From Rhodopseudomonas palustris (GTDB lineage: Bacteria > Pseudomonadota > Alphaproteobacteria > Rhizobiales > Xanthobacteraceae), in contig JACRJB010000037.1 of assembly GCA_016215605.1 (NCBI GenBank), forward strand, positions 1 to 64,000: DNA of 64,000 nt. The letters run 5' to 3'. Under the pieces are notes generated by a model. It made no database searches. It saw only the letters and a program-made list of their open reading frames with translations, and had not been told where the DNA came from. A program made the position numbers and the translations under genes. Numbering within the stretch: position 1 is the stretch's first letter; each line of letters opens with the position of its first letter. Shown one piece after another: positions 14,839 to 23,601 of this stretch.

Positions 14839-16518
14839 TCAGCCGGCGGCGATGCGCGCGGCCTCCGCGGCGGCGCGCTGCATGCTGGTCGTCATTTCGC
14901 CGGTCACAGTGCTCTGCTCTTCCACCGCGGCGGCGGTCGACGTCACGTATTCACTGACGTGGGTGATCGCTTCCTTGATGGCGTTCAGCGCGCCGGCGAC
15001 GTCGCCGGAAATCAGGTTCAGGCTGCTGATCTCTTCGCCGATCTTGTCGGTCGCCTGCTTCGCCTGGTTGGCGAGGTTCTTGACCTCGGCGGCGACCACG
15101 GCGAAGCCGCGACCGGCTTCGCCGGCCCGCGCCGATTCGATGGTGGCGTTGAGCGCCAGCAGATTGATCTGCCCGGTGATGTTGTTGATCAGCTCGACGA
15201 TGCCGCTCATCGCCTGCGCCGCGCTGGTCAGCCGCTGCGCCTGCGCGTCGGCATTGGCGACGCGTTCGACGGCGCCAGCCGCGGTTTCACGCGACTTGGT
15301 CATCGTCTCGGAAATCTCGCGCACCGACGCGTTGAGTTCCTCGGCGCCGGCGGCGACGGTTTCCATCATGCCGCGCACGCGCTCGTTGCCCATTCGGGCC
15401 AGCACCTGCTGGGTCACGTCGGTGGCGTATTTCACCACTTTGAAGGGCCGGCCGTTGAGATCGAGGATCGGATTGTAGGAGGCCTGGATGTAGACGTCGC
15501 GGCCGCCCTTGCCGATCCGCTTGTATTCCGCCGCCTGATACTGGCCGCGATTGAGCGCCGCCCAGAACTCGGCATAGGAGGTGCCGCGCTCCGACGGATC
15601 GACGAACATGCTATGGTGCTTGCCCTTGATCTCGCCGAGCGTGTAGCCCAGCGCGTGCAGGAAATTGTCGTTGGCGTTGAGGATCGTGCCGTCCATGCTG
15701 AATTCGATCACCGCCTGCGACTTGCCGATCGCTTCGATCTGGCCTGCCAGATCGGCGTTCCTCAGCTTCTGCTCGGTAACGTCGGTGGCGAACTTCACCA
15801 CCTTGGCCGGCTTGCCCTTGTCGTCGAAGATCGGATTGTACGACGCCTGGATCCAGACTTCCTTGCCGCCCTTGCCGATCCGCTTGTATTCCGCCGCCTG
15901 ATACTCGCCGCGGTTCAGCGCCGCCCAGAATTCACGATAGGCCGGGCTGTCGCGGAACTCCGGCTCCACGAACATGCTGTGGTTCTTGCCCTGGATCTCC
16001 TCGAGCGAATAGCCGAGGGTGCGCAGGAAATTCTCGTTGGCGGTCCGAACCGTGCCGTCCATGTTGAACTCGATCACCGCCTGGGAGCGGTTGGCGGCGG
16101 CGACCTGCCCCGCGAAATCGAGATTCTGCAGCCGGATCGCGGCGTCGGCCCATTCGACCACGACGCCGGCGCGGCTGCCGTCGGGATTGTTCAACGGCTT
16201 CGCGATCAGATCGAACATCCGCGGACCGATCTTGATGGTCGCGCGATGCTCGGCGCTGAGGTGCTTCAGCATGTGGCGCTGGTGCGACGGGTTCTTGTGG
16301 AAGCCGTCGATATTCGTGCCGATCAACGTGTCGACGTTGAAGTTCGGCATCTCCTTCTTCATGTCGGATTCGGCGTCGCGCAACAGCGCGGTCACCGAAT
16401 CGTTCATGTAGACGATGTCCAGATTGGCGTCGGACACCATGATGTTGGCACAGACCGTTTTGGTCGCCATCAGCGCCAAAGCGTCGGAATTGGTCTTCGA
16501 TTTGCGGCGGCCGAACAT
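14839..16518 (-). CDS. Soluble methyl-accepting chemotaxis protein with three PAS domains
   Basis: A 559-aa cytoplasmic chemoreceptor with no membrane segment. PAS1 is at residues ~15-130 ([19 protein letters not shown]). PAS2 and PAS3 (~145-260, ~265-385) are near-identical tandem copies, each with FWAALNRG[13 protein letters not shown] and the PAC end VKFATDVT or VKYATDVT. The signalling domain is ~400-559, with the conserved hairpin tip [20 protein letters not shown] and [20 protein letters not shown]. It should signal to CheA/CheW in response to an internal cue such as redox or energy state; no haem- or flavin-binding residue was assigned. Start 16518 has GAGGAG 4 bases upstream. No che genes are adjacent. 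Confidence 0.92.
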   Translation of the reverse strand: MFGRRKSKTNSDALALMATKTVCANIMVSDANLDIVYMNDSVTALLRDAESDMKKEMPNFNVDTLIGTNIDGFHKNPSHQRHMLKHLSAEHRATIKIGPRMFDLIAKPLNNPDGSRAGVVVEWADAAIRLQNLDFAGQVAAANRSQAVIEFNMDGTVRTANENFLRTLGYSLEEIQGKNHSMFVEPEFRDSPAYREFWAALNRGEYQAAEYKRIGKGGKEVWIQASYNPIFDDKGKPAKVVKFATDVTEQKLRNADLAGQIEAIGKSQAVIEFSMDGTILNANDNFLHALGYTLGEIKGKHHSMFVDPSERGTSYAEFWAALNRGQYQAAEYKRIGKGGRDVYIQASYNPILDLNGRPFKVVKYATDVTQQVLARMGNERVRGMMETVAAGAEELNASVREISETMTKSRETAAGAVERVANADAQAQRLTSAAQAMSGIVELINNITGQINLLALNATIESARAGEAGRGFAVVAAEVKNLANQAKQATDKIGEEISSLNLISGDVAGALNAIKEAITHVSEYVTSTAAAVEEQSTVTGEMTTSMQRAAAEAARIAAG

Positions 16519-16809
16519 GGGTCTCCTCGCTCCAAATCACGACAGCCGCAAACCCACATGACTGTCGTTGTTAGAAGCGAGGTTATGAATGAGACCGGAA
16601 AAGAAATGCTTAATTTGTCCGGCTCGAAGATTACCAGATGTCGGGACCGCACCAACTAACTACCCAATCACTTCGATGCGCGGACGCCGATCTCGGGCGA
16701 TCTCCGCTCGGAAAGTGAACGCGACACAACCCTGCTAAGTCATCAATCTGCAACGCAACCCGAGCGAGTCGTATCGGGTTCCACAGCTGCGTTCCGCCCA
16801 GCAGAATCC

Positions 16810-16959
16810 CTACACCCGGAACCACACGAACCAGATCACGCCGAGTATCAGCACCGCGAGTCCGGTGCTCACCACCAGCAGCGCCAGGATGGTCGGTCCA
16901 CGTTCGCCCTGCCGGGCTTCGGTTGCAGTGGTCGTCTCGACGTGGTGCTGCTCGTTCAC
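16810..16959 (-). CDS. 49-aa single-TM membrane protein
   Basis: A small gene read from GTG 16959 to TAG 16810. AGGAGAGGG lies 6-12 bases upstream of the GTG. The N-terminal ~22 residues are polar (NEQHHVETTTATEARQGERG) and the rest is one long membrane helix (ILALLVVSTGLAVLILGVIW) ending FVWFRV. Topology is probably N-in. Function unknown. Confidence 0.55.
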   Translation of the reverse strand: MNEQHHVETTTATEARQGERGPTILALLVVSTGLAVLILGVIWFVWFRV

Positions 16960-17237
16960 GGGCTGCCCTCTCCTGCTGATCGTTGATGGATGTAATCGCC
17001 ATCATCGAACGGCCAACGCGCCATCATCTGCGATGTTCCGGATGGTTCGGGGCGGTCGGATGTCGTCCGAGGAACCTGGACAAAGCGAATCACCGAACGC
17101 GCCGCAACGGCGCTCTCGTCCCGCGAACCCAATTGTGGAGCATGCCGGAACCCTACTGCGGCAGCGTCACGCTGTCAAGGACTTTTTTCCTTCAACGGGT
17201 ACCGTCGCGCAGCACGCGCTCCCGAGCGCCGGGCGGC

Positions 17238-17372
17238 TCAGACGATCAGCAGCACCAGCAGGCCGATCACGGGAGACAGCAGCAACGTGACCGCGGCCAA
17301 AGCCAGCGCCACCACGATGTCGTGTCTGGTGAGTCCGCCGACTCCGCCGGCGTGAAGTTCGAGCTGCTGCAT
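17238..17372 (-). CDS. 44-aa membrane protein
   Basis: A small gene from ATG 17372 to TGA 17238: MQQLELHAGGVGGLTRHDIV, then a hydrophobic segment ALALAAVTLLLSPVIGLLVL that could span the membrane once or form a short hairpin. A GCGGGGG stretch lies about 5 bases upstream. It is similar in build to the 16810 gene. Function unknown. Confidence 0.5.
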   Translation of the reverse strand: MQQLELHAGGVGGLTRHDIVVALALAAVTLLLSPVIGLLVLLIV

Positions 17373-17541
17373 GGTGCCCCCGCACGTTGTTAGTTGCGGG
17401 GCTTGCATAGCGCTCGGGTCTGAAAATTATCGCCGCGAAATCCGGCGAATTCGAACGCGCCTGTTAGGCGTACTTAACCATCGGCCCGGCCCGCCATGAT
17501 CGCCCCGCTCGCGCTAGGCAGCGACGCCGCGGGCGGCACGC

Positions 17542-17706
17542 TCACCTGATCGCGGACTCGACCGAAGTGTATTTGGTGTTGAGCCGGGTGCCGAGTTCGT
17601 TGACGGCGACCAGGATGACGATGCTGATTCCGGCGGCGATCAGGGCATATTCGATCGAGGTGGCGCCGGTGGTATCGGAAATGAAGCGGGAAATCAGGCG
17701 TCGCAC
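17542..17706 (-). CDS. Flp/Fap-type pilin precursor (orphan)
   Basis: A 54-aa type IVb pilin, from GTG 17706 to TGA 17542, with AGGAG 6 bases upstream. After a short basic leader (RRLISRFISDTTG) the cleavage-site motif and helix G-ATSIEYALIAAGISIVILV appear, with the conserved Glu and Tyr at positions 5 and 6 after the Gly. The rest, NELGTRLNTKYTSVESAI, is the usual short tail. Flp pilins are processed by a TadV/CpaA peptidase and assembled by the Tad machine for adhesion. No tad/cpa genes are in the window, so this is a solitary copy. Confidence 0.85.
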   Translation of the reverse strand: MRRLISRFISDTTGATSIEYALIAAGISIVILVAVNELGTRLNTKYTSVESAIR

Positions 17707-17845
17707 CGTCGTCTCCTGTCATGCGCCCGTGGTCGGGCATCGCGGTTTCTTCCGCGCCGGGTGCGCGCAACATAAGGCCGATTGATTACTGGAGCATTGA
17801 CAGGGTTCCATCGGAACGGACCCGGATTCGCCCGAGCCGGTGCGG

Positions 17846-19243
17846 CTAAGCCCCCGGGACGCCGACCGCGTCCGGATGCGCCGGGGCGATGCCGGCGCTC
17901 GGCGTCGTCAGCGTCTTCCGCCGGTCTTCGACGGCGTGGTGGAATTGCTCGAGCACCAGGTTGAACGGCGCCAGATCGTCGATCGCGCCGTCGTCGTAGC
18001 AATCCAGCATGTCGCGCAGGATGTGGTCGATCTCGTGCTGCATGGCGTCGAGGTCGTCGAGCGAATGGGCTTTGCGCGCTTTTGCGACAAGCGCGAGCGC
18101 GCGGTCGCGCATCCTGGCGCCGGCGGCGCGCTCGTCGCGGGTGACGTAGGAGCGGAACCACGCCCCGGCCGAACCGAGGCCGGACAGCAGCACCACCAGG
18201 CCCCAGATGTAGTCGCTGTTGCGCTCCATGAAGGTGCGTTCGGTGCCGTCGATGAACGCCGCGGCGCCGCGATGCGCCGGCAGCGCCGCCGCCTTGTCGG
18301 TGTCGGGCGCCTCGATCTTGCCGGCGATCGGCAATTCGCGGGCGAGCTGCTGCCGCGCCGAGAAGATCTGCCGGGTCAGCTGCGCGATGGTGACACTGGA
18401 GAGCGCGCGCTTGGCGATGATCAGATGGTTGACGCTGACGGTGTCGACCTTGTCCTCCGGCCGCGCCGGCGCGGTCGAGAAGGTGCTGCCCGGAATCTCC
18501 TCGGAATCGTAGATCGGATATTTCTTGGCGATCGAATCGCCGACGTCGACCGGCAGAAACCGCGGCTCGCCGCGCGCCTTGGCGGTGGCGGCGATCGCCT
18601 CCGCGGTGGTCTTGCTGTCGAGCGGCCCGACCGCGATGTAGGCGGCGAGCTGCTCGTCGCGCGCCATGTCGGCGATCGCCGTGGTGGCGAACTGCTCGGT
18701 CTGGACCTTGTCCGGCGACACCCCGGATTCGGCCAGGATGACGTGCAGCAGCTTGATGTTGGCCGGCGTCCGCCCGACCACCCCGACCTTGCGGCCGGCA
18801 AGATCGGCGATGCTCTTCACGGTGCCGGACTTCTTGCCCTTGCCGGGCACCGACCACAGCGTCACGACGTTCTTGCGCAGCACCGCGACCGCCTGCGCAT
18901 CGGCCGGCAGATCGAGATCGCCGCGGGTGACGGCGAGGTCGGCGCGGCCCTTGCTCCATTCGCCGAGGCTCGGCGTCGCGCCGTCGGTGACCACCGGCGT
19001 CAGGCGCACCGAGCTGCGGTCGCGCGCGAAGGTCTGCGCCAGCGCCTGGATCAGCTTGAGGTCTTCGCTGCCCGGCGGCCCCACCGCGATCCGCAGCGTC
19101 ACAGGGCGCAGTTCGTAGATCAGCAGCCCCGCCGCGCCGGCGGCCAGCAGGACGACGGTCACCACCGTCGCCAGCATCAGCCGGGCGCGGTTGCGGCGCC
19201 GCCGCTTGCGGAGGGAGTCGCTGCTGCCGTCAGGCGAGGTCAT
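17846..19243 (-). CDS. TAXI-family TRAP solute-binding-like protein, membrane-anchored
   Basis: A protein of about 465 aa. One TM helix near the N-terminus (~residues 23-45, LMLATVVTVVLLAAGAAGLL) follows a basic stretch. The periplasmic part is a TAXI/NMT1-like binding domain: LRIAVGPPGSEDLKLIQALA, LAGRKVGVVGRTPANIKLLH, AAYIAVGPLDSKTTAEAI. A second TM near residue 345 (YIWGLVVLLSGLGSAGAWF) is followed by a helical cytoplasmic tail. Soluble TAXI proteins feed TRAP permeases, but no DctM-type permease is nearby, so a sensory or tethered role is possible. Start: ATG 19243 or GTG 19252; neither has a clear ribosome site. Confidence 0.8.
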   Translation of the reverse strand: MTSPDGSSDSLRKRRRRNRARLMLATVVTVVLLAAGAAGLLIYELRPVTLRIAVGPPGSEDLKLIQALAQTFARDRSSVRLTPVVTDGATPSLGEWSKGRADLAVTRGDLDLPADAQAVAVLRKNVVTLWSVPGKGKKSGTVKSIADLAGRKVGVVGRTPANIKLLHVILAESGVSPDKVQTEQFATTAIADMARDEQLAAYIAVGPLDSKTTAEAIAATAKARGEPRFLPVDVGDSIAKKYPIYDSEEIPGSTFSTAPARPEDKVDTVSVNHLIIAKRALSSVTIAQLTRQIFSARQQLARELPIAGKIEAPDTDKAAALPAHRGAAAFIDGTERTFMERNSDYIWGLVVLLSGLGSAGAWFRSYVTRDERAAGARMRDRALALVAKARKAHSLDDLDAMQHEIDHILRDMLDCYDDGAIDDLAPFNLVLEQFHHAVEDRRKTLTTPSAGIAPAHPDAVGVPGA

Positions 19244-19409
19244 CGCTGTCACCAGTGGTCTGCCATCGCCTTGCGGCCGGCGCGCGTCATGCCCGCCATT
19301 CGCGGACGCCCTGCGGCGCCGGGAAGGCGGATCTGCGGCAGACTACTCGTTTTTCCGTGACGGGAGTCGGAATTCCGGCGGGCGGCTTGAGCTCGGAAGG
19401 CTGTGCGGC

Positions 19410-21005
19410 CTACTCCGCCATCTCCAGCGGTGGCGGGGTGGTCTGCTCCGGTCCCGCGAGTGTGCGCTCTTCCATGATCGCCACGCAGGTCGCCGAGGCG
19501 GCCAGCATCACCGCCGCCGCGGCGAACACCCAGCGGAACGCCGCCACCATGTCGGCGGAGGCGACCGCGCCGATGGCGTGGCGATGCTCGGTGCCGCCGA
19601 GCTGGATCTCGCCGCCGAACGCGATCAGCAGCACCGCGGTGAACGCCGCCACCGTGAACGACGCCATCAGCGCGCGGAAGAAGTTCATCGCGCCGGTGGC
19701 GGTGCCGATCTGCGGCCGCGCCACCGCGTTCTGGATCGACACCACGGTGACCGGAAACACCGTGCCGAGCCCGATCGAGAACGCCGACAGCAGCCCGAGG
19801 AACAGCCACAGCGGCAGCGGCGTCAGCACCGCGATCGCCGCCGCCATCAGCGCCGAAAAGCCGGTGCCCATGATCGCGATCCGCTTGTAGCGCTCGACCT
19901 TCACCATCGCCCGGCCGGTGAACGCCGCGCCGAGCACCGAGACCGCGGCGATCGGGATCAGCGCCAGGCCGGACTGGCTCGCGGTCAAATGATACACCGC
20001 CTCGTAGTACAGCGGCATGTGCACGGTGAGCCCGATCATCGCGCCCATCGCGAAGCCGCCGGCGGCCATCGCCCACGGCACCACCGTGCCGCCCATCAAT
20101 TGCAGCGGCAGGAACGGCTCGCGCGCCCGCAGCGCGTGCCAGATGAACGTCACCGCCAGCACCACCGCGGCGCCGGCCAGCGCCAGGATCGTCGGCGACA
20201 GCCAGGAAAACCGCGTGCCGCCCCATGTCAGCACCAGCATCACCGCCATCGCCGAGGCCATCAGCAGCACGCCGCCGAGCCAGTCGACCTTGCGGCGGCG
20301 GTGATACACCGGGATCTTCGCCATCTTCGGCAGTAGCAGCGCCAGCGCCCCGACCGCCAGCGGCAGATTGATCCAGAAGATCATCGACCAGTGCAGATGC
20401 TCGGCGAACGCACCGCCGAGGATCGGCCCGCCGATTCCGGCCGACACCCAGACGCCGGAGAAATACGCCTGATACTGGCCGCGCTCACGCGGCGTCACCA
20501 CGTCGGAAATCACCGTCTGCACGATCGGCATGATGCCGCCGCCGCCGAGTCCCTGCAGCGCGCGGCCGAGGATCAGCACCAGCAGACTCGGCGCCAGCGC
20601 GCACATCACTGAACCGGCGATGAACAGGCTGAGCGAGACGATGATCATCGCGCGCCGGCCGTAGATGTCGGCGAGGCTGCCGAACACCGGCGCCACCGCG
20701 GTCGACGACAGCAGATAGGCGGTGATCACCCAGGACAGATTCTCGACGTCGCCGAACTGCCGGCCGATCGTCGGCAGCGCGGTGGCGACGATGGTCTGGT
20801 CGAGCGCGGCGAGGAACATCGCCAACAGCAGGCTCATCAGGATGGCGCGGACTTCGCCCTTCGACAGCGCGTTCGCCGGCGCCAGCGGCGGCGCCTCGCC
20901 GAGATCGATCACTTCGGTGGGAATGTGCGACAGTTCCGCCGCCGCTTCGTCGGACAACAGATGCCGACCGACAGGTTCGCGGCTTCGAGGCTCGGACATG
21001 CTCAT
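19410..21005 (-). CDS. MDR-type MFS transporter, DHA2 (EmrB/QacA) family
   Basis: A 531-aa inner-membrane proton antiporter of the 14-TM DHA2 group. It has a cytosolic ~55-residue N-terminus, then motif D1 region LAALDQTIVATALPTIGRQF, motif A GSLADIYGRRAMIIVSL, and motif C GVWVSAGIGGPILGGAF, all diagnostic for drug-type exporters. Likely substrates are hydrophobic drugs, but sequence does not define them. There is no adjacent membrane-fusion protein or TetR regulator. Start Met 21005; Met 20999 is equally possible. Confidence 0.93.
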   Translation of the reverse strand: MSMSEPRSREPVGRHLLSDEAAAELSHIPTEVIDLGEAPPLAPANALSKGEVRAILMSLLLAMFLAALDQTIVATALPTIGRQFGDVENLSWVITAYLLSSTAVAPVFGSLADIYGRRAMIIVSLSLFIAGSVMCALAPSLLVLILGRALQGLGGGGIMPIVQTVISDVVTPRERGQYQAYFSGVWVSAGIGGPILGGAFAEHLHWSMIFWINLPLAVGALALLLPKMAKIPVYHRRRKVDWLGGVLLMASAMAVMLVLTWGGTRFSWLSPTILALAGAAVVLAVTFIWHALRAREPFLPLQLMGGTVVPWAMAAGGFAMGAMIGLTVHMPLYYEAVYHLTASQSGLALIPIAAVSVLGAAFTGRAMVKVERYKRIAIMGTGFSALMAAAIAVLTPLPLWLFLGLLSAFSIGLGTVFPVTVVSIQNAVARPQIGTATGAMNFFRALMASFTVAAFTAVLLIAFGGEIQLGGTEHRHAIGAVASADMVAAFRWVFAAAAVMLAASATCVAIMEERTLAGPEQTTPPPLEMAE

Positions 21006-21216
21006 GCGGGCGCGGAATCTCGTCGGGCTGAAATTCGGGGGAAATCGCTATTGAACTTCAATAGCGGATTGCATCGCGCCGAGACAGCGGCTTCGGCGCA
21101 TGGGTGAAGCGCGTACATCGAGGGCATGTGGCCCGCAGAGACGCCAATCATCCCCCCGATTTCGCACTGCGGGATAACCAGCGACGAGCGCAGCCGGTGC
21201 TGCGCCTACGCCGCCG

Positions 21217-21516
21217 CTATTTCGCGAACGGAATGTACTTCTGATACTCCTTCGGCACAGAATTTCGATAGCGCGACGGCACCGTGCGGGTTTCGATGGC
21301 GTGCTCGATCTCCTGCCGCCGTGTCGCGGTCTTCGGCCGCTGCTGTTTCTCACCACCTTTGCGATCGGCCGTGGACGGCGGCGACGCCGGCGCGGCCGTC
21401 GCCGGCGCCGGATGCGCGGCGCGCGCATCGGAGGCGGTCTGCGCCAGGCCGGCCGCCGGGGCGGCGACAAGTCCCACGGCGACAACCAGGGCGGCGAGAG
21501 AACTGGAAACGTGCAT
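21217..21516 (-). CDS. Small exported protein of unknown function
   Basis: A 99-aa protein with signal peptide (MHVSSSLAALVVAVGLVAAP, cleavage near AGLAQ). A low-complexity Ala/Pro linker follows, and the C-terminal ~40 residues are charged and conserved-looking (TRRQEIEHAIETRTVPSRYR, ending VPKEYQKYIPFAK). Start 21516 with GGAAGGGA 6-7 bases upstream; the frame is open further upstream but without signal. Function unknown. Confidence 0.7.
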   Translation of the reverse strand: MHVSSSLAALVVAVGLVAAPAAGLAQTASDARAAHPAPATAAPASPPSTADRKGGEKQQRPKTATRRQEIEHAIETRTVPSRYRNSVPKEYQKYIPFAK

Positions 21517-21840
21517 CGAGAGTCCCTTCCAAATCCAATGCGGCGTGAAGCCTGGCGCAGAACAGGCCCGCGGTCGTGTGTCTTGCAGCGGAATCGCGGG
21601 CGGCGGCGTTGAAGGTATCATGCAGGGTGGCGCGCCGCTGATCCACACGAATCGTCGCCGCTCGCTGCCGATGACATCGACGAATCCTTAACTATCAGCC
21701 TTGTGTCGGATTGATTTGTTCCGCCGTCGTGCAACCCTCGCGCCCGGCGATCCAGAGACCCGCAGACGATCCGCCGCGCCAGGCCGCATCGGATCGATCG
21801 TTTCATCGACGGCAGTCCCTCTGTCCTCGGAGCCACGGCC

Positions 21841-22908
21841 ATGATCCCGTTCGAGCGTCGTTTCGTTGCCGCATCGTTTGCCGCGCTTCTGATCGGAGGC
21901 GCCCTGCTCTCGCCGGTCGCGCAGGCCTGCACCCGCCTCGTCTATCTCGGTGCCGACAATCAGGTGATCACGGCGCGCTCGATGGACTGGGCCCGCGACA
22001 TCGGCACCAATCTGTGGATCTTTCCGCGCGGCATGAAGCGATCCGGCGAAACCCCGCCGAATTCGCTGCAATGGACCTCGCGCTACGGCAGCGTGATCGC
22101 CTCGGCGTACGACATCGCAACCTCGGATGGCGTCAATGAGGCCGGCCTGGTGGCCAACGTGCTGTGGCTCGCAGAATCCAGCTATCCGAAATTCGACGGC
22201 AGCAAGCCCGGCCTCGCGCTGTCGCTGTGGCCGCAATACGTGCTCGACAGTTTCGCCACCGTGCCGGAGGCCGTCGATGCGCTGGCGAAGGAGCCGTTCA
22301 CCGTCGTCACCGCGCAGATGCCCGGCGAGGACCGGGTGGCGACCGTGCATCTGTCGCTGTCCGACCCGACCGGCGACAGCGCCATCATCGAATATATCGA
22401 CGGCAAGCAGGTGATCCATCACAGCCGGCAATATCAGGTGATGACCAACTCGCCGGTGTTCGATCAGCAGCTCGCGCTCAACGCCTATTGGAAGCAGATC
22501 GGCGGCACCGTGATGCTGCCCGGCACCAACCGCGCCGCCGACCGCTTCGCCCGCGCCTCGTTCTATGTCGATGCGATTCCGAAATCGGAAAGCCCGGTCG
22601 AATCCCTCGCCAGCGTGTTCGGCGTGATCCGCAACGCGTCGGTGCCCTACGGCATCACCACGCCCGACCAGCCGAACATCTCCTCGACGCGCTGGCGCAC
22701 CGTGGTCGACCACAAACGCAAGCTGTACTTCTTCGAATCCGCGCTGACGCCGAACGTGTTCTGGACCGACCTGACCAGGATCGATTTCTCCGCCGACAAG
22801 GGCACGGTGAAGAGGCTCGACCTCGGCCCCGGCCAGAGCAACACCTTCTCCGGCGCGGTCAACGATCAGTTCAAGCCGAGCCCGCCGTTCAAATTCCTGG
22901 GGTTGTGA
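21841..22908 (+). CDS. Choloylglycine hydrolase-family (linear amide C-N hydrolase) exported enzyme
   Basis: A 355-aa Ntn hydrolase of the bile-salt hydrolase/penicillin V acylase family. A signal peptide ends QA|C30, so cleavage itself exposes the catalytic Cys as residue 1. Counting from it, Arg17 and Asp20 (TARSMDWARD) match the family's catalytic Arg and Asp, and a later Asn lies in MTNSPVF. The enzyme would be periplasmic and cleave an amide, such as an acylated amino acid or N-acyl homoserine lactone; the substrate is not predictable. It is monocistronic. Confidence 0.9.
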   Translation: MIPFERRFVAASFAALLIGGALLSPVAQACTRLVYLGADNQVITARSMDWARDIGTNLWIFPRGMKRSGETPPNSLQWTSRYGSVIASAYDIATSDGVNEAGLVANVLWLAESSYPKFDGSKPGLALSLWPQYVLDSFATVPEAVDALAKEPFTVVTAQMPGEDRVATVHLSLSDPTGDSAIIEYIDGKQVIHHSRQYQVMTNSPVFDQQLALNAYWKQIGGTVMLPGTNRAADRFARASFYVDAIPKSESPVESLASVFGVIRNASVPYGITTPDQPNISSTRWRTVVDHKRKLYFFESALTPNVFWTDLTRIDFSADKGTVKRLDLGPGQSNTFSGAVNDQFKPSPPFKFLGL

Positions 22909-22944
22909 GGTCGTAGCAGAGGCACGGCTAACCGAGCGCGGCGC

Positions 22945-23247
22945 TTACTTGATCTTTTTGATCCGCCGCAGGTCGGCGTCGATGCGCGATTGCCAGCCGT
23001 CGCCGCCGGCCTTGTACTTGTCGATCACTTCGCGCGACAGCCGGAGCGACACCAGCTTCTTGGTCGGCGCCTTGTTCGGCCCGCGGCCGCGCCGGATCGA
23101 GGCGGCGAGATCGGGGAAGACGTCGGCGAACGGCTTCGCCTTGGCGAAGTCTTCCGCGGTCCATTCCGGGCTGTCGCCGACCTCGTCCCAATCCTGTTTG
23201 GTGTAGCCCCGGCCGGGCTGAAAGGTCTTCAATGTCTTCTTAGCCAT
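22945..23247 (-). CDS. brnA: BrnA-type antitoxin
   Basis: A 100-aa protein with the BrnA layout. The N-terminal half binds the toxin (QDWDEVGDSPEWTAEDF), and the C-terminal half has a ribbon-helix-helix-like DNA-binding part (KKLVSLRLSREVIDKYKAGG, then WQSRIDADLRR). BrnA neutralises BrnT and represses the operon. Start Met 23247 overlaps the end of brnT by 8 bp; the toxin gene comes first, as usual for BrnTA. Confidence 0.88.
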   Translation of the reverse strand: MAKKTLKTFQPGRGYTKQDWDEVGDSPEWTAEDFAKAKPFADVFPDLAASIRRGRGPNKAPTKKLVSLRLSREVIDKYKAGGDGWQSRIDADLRRIKKIK

Positions 23248-23491
23248 CGAACAGCTTCCTTTCGCGTCGGTTGGCGGGCCGCACACTGATGACGCTCACC
23301 GCTTCGCGGCCCAGCGGCTTGAACACCACAGCGATCGCATCGGCATTCAGTCGGCCGAATGCCAGATAGCGTCCCGAATGCGACGGGCGGATCACCGCGC
23401 TCTCGAAAAACGCAAGATCGAGGTCGGCAAAATCAAGCCCGTGGGTCGCGAGATTGACGAGCCGCTTCGGCTCGTCCCAAACGATCTTCAT
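23240..23491 (-). CDS. brnT: BrnT-type ribonuclease toxin
   Basis: An 83-aa RelE-fold toxin of the BrnT family: VWDEPKRLVNLATHGLDFAD near the N-terminus (the conserved W-D-x-x-K-x-x-x-N-x-x-K/x-H-G), and VISVRPANRRERKLFDG at the end, with the conserved Arg and E-R pair. BrnT cleaves mRNA when BrnA is lost. ATG 23491 is taken as start, with a GTG one codon upstream; no Shine-Dalgarno precedes it, and a TATATT box lies ~7 bases upstream, so the mRNA may be nearly leaderless. Confidence 0.88.
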   Translation of the reverse strand: MKIVWDEPKRLVNLATHGLDFADLDLAFFESAVIRPSHSGRYLAFGRLNADAIAVVFKPLGREAVSVISVRPANRRERKLFDG

Positions 23492-23500
23492 CACAATATA

Positions 23501-23512
23501 TCGTAGCTACAA
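23501..23512. promoter_or_regulatory. Palindromic candidate operator of brnTA
   Basis: tcGTAGCTACaa is an 8-bp perfect palindrome with matching T/A flanks, 10 bases upstream of the brnT start and next to a TATATT -10-like box. A BrnA repression site would be expected here (inference from known BrnTA autoregulation). Confidence 0.45.
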
Positions 23513-23601
23513 AATAATTGCGAGCGAAATCCATGTGGTGCCGAGCATGGACCGATCCGGCCCGGCCGCCTACATGACCCCGGCACCTTTCCGGAGACTT
23601 C

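Noticed and set aside
14959-16659. 566-codon plus-strand frame opposite the chemoreceptor
   Set aside because: It mirrors the receptor gene, with no ribosome site or recognisable protein.
17463-17480. TTAG...TTAACC sequence as a CtrA box for the pilin
   Set aside because: The spacing is 6 rather than 7 and it lies downstream of the pilin gene.
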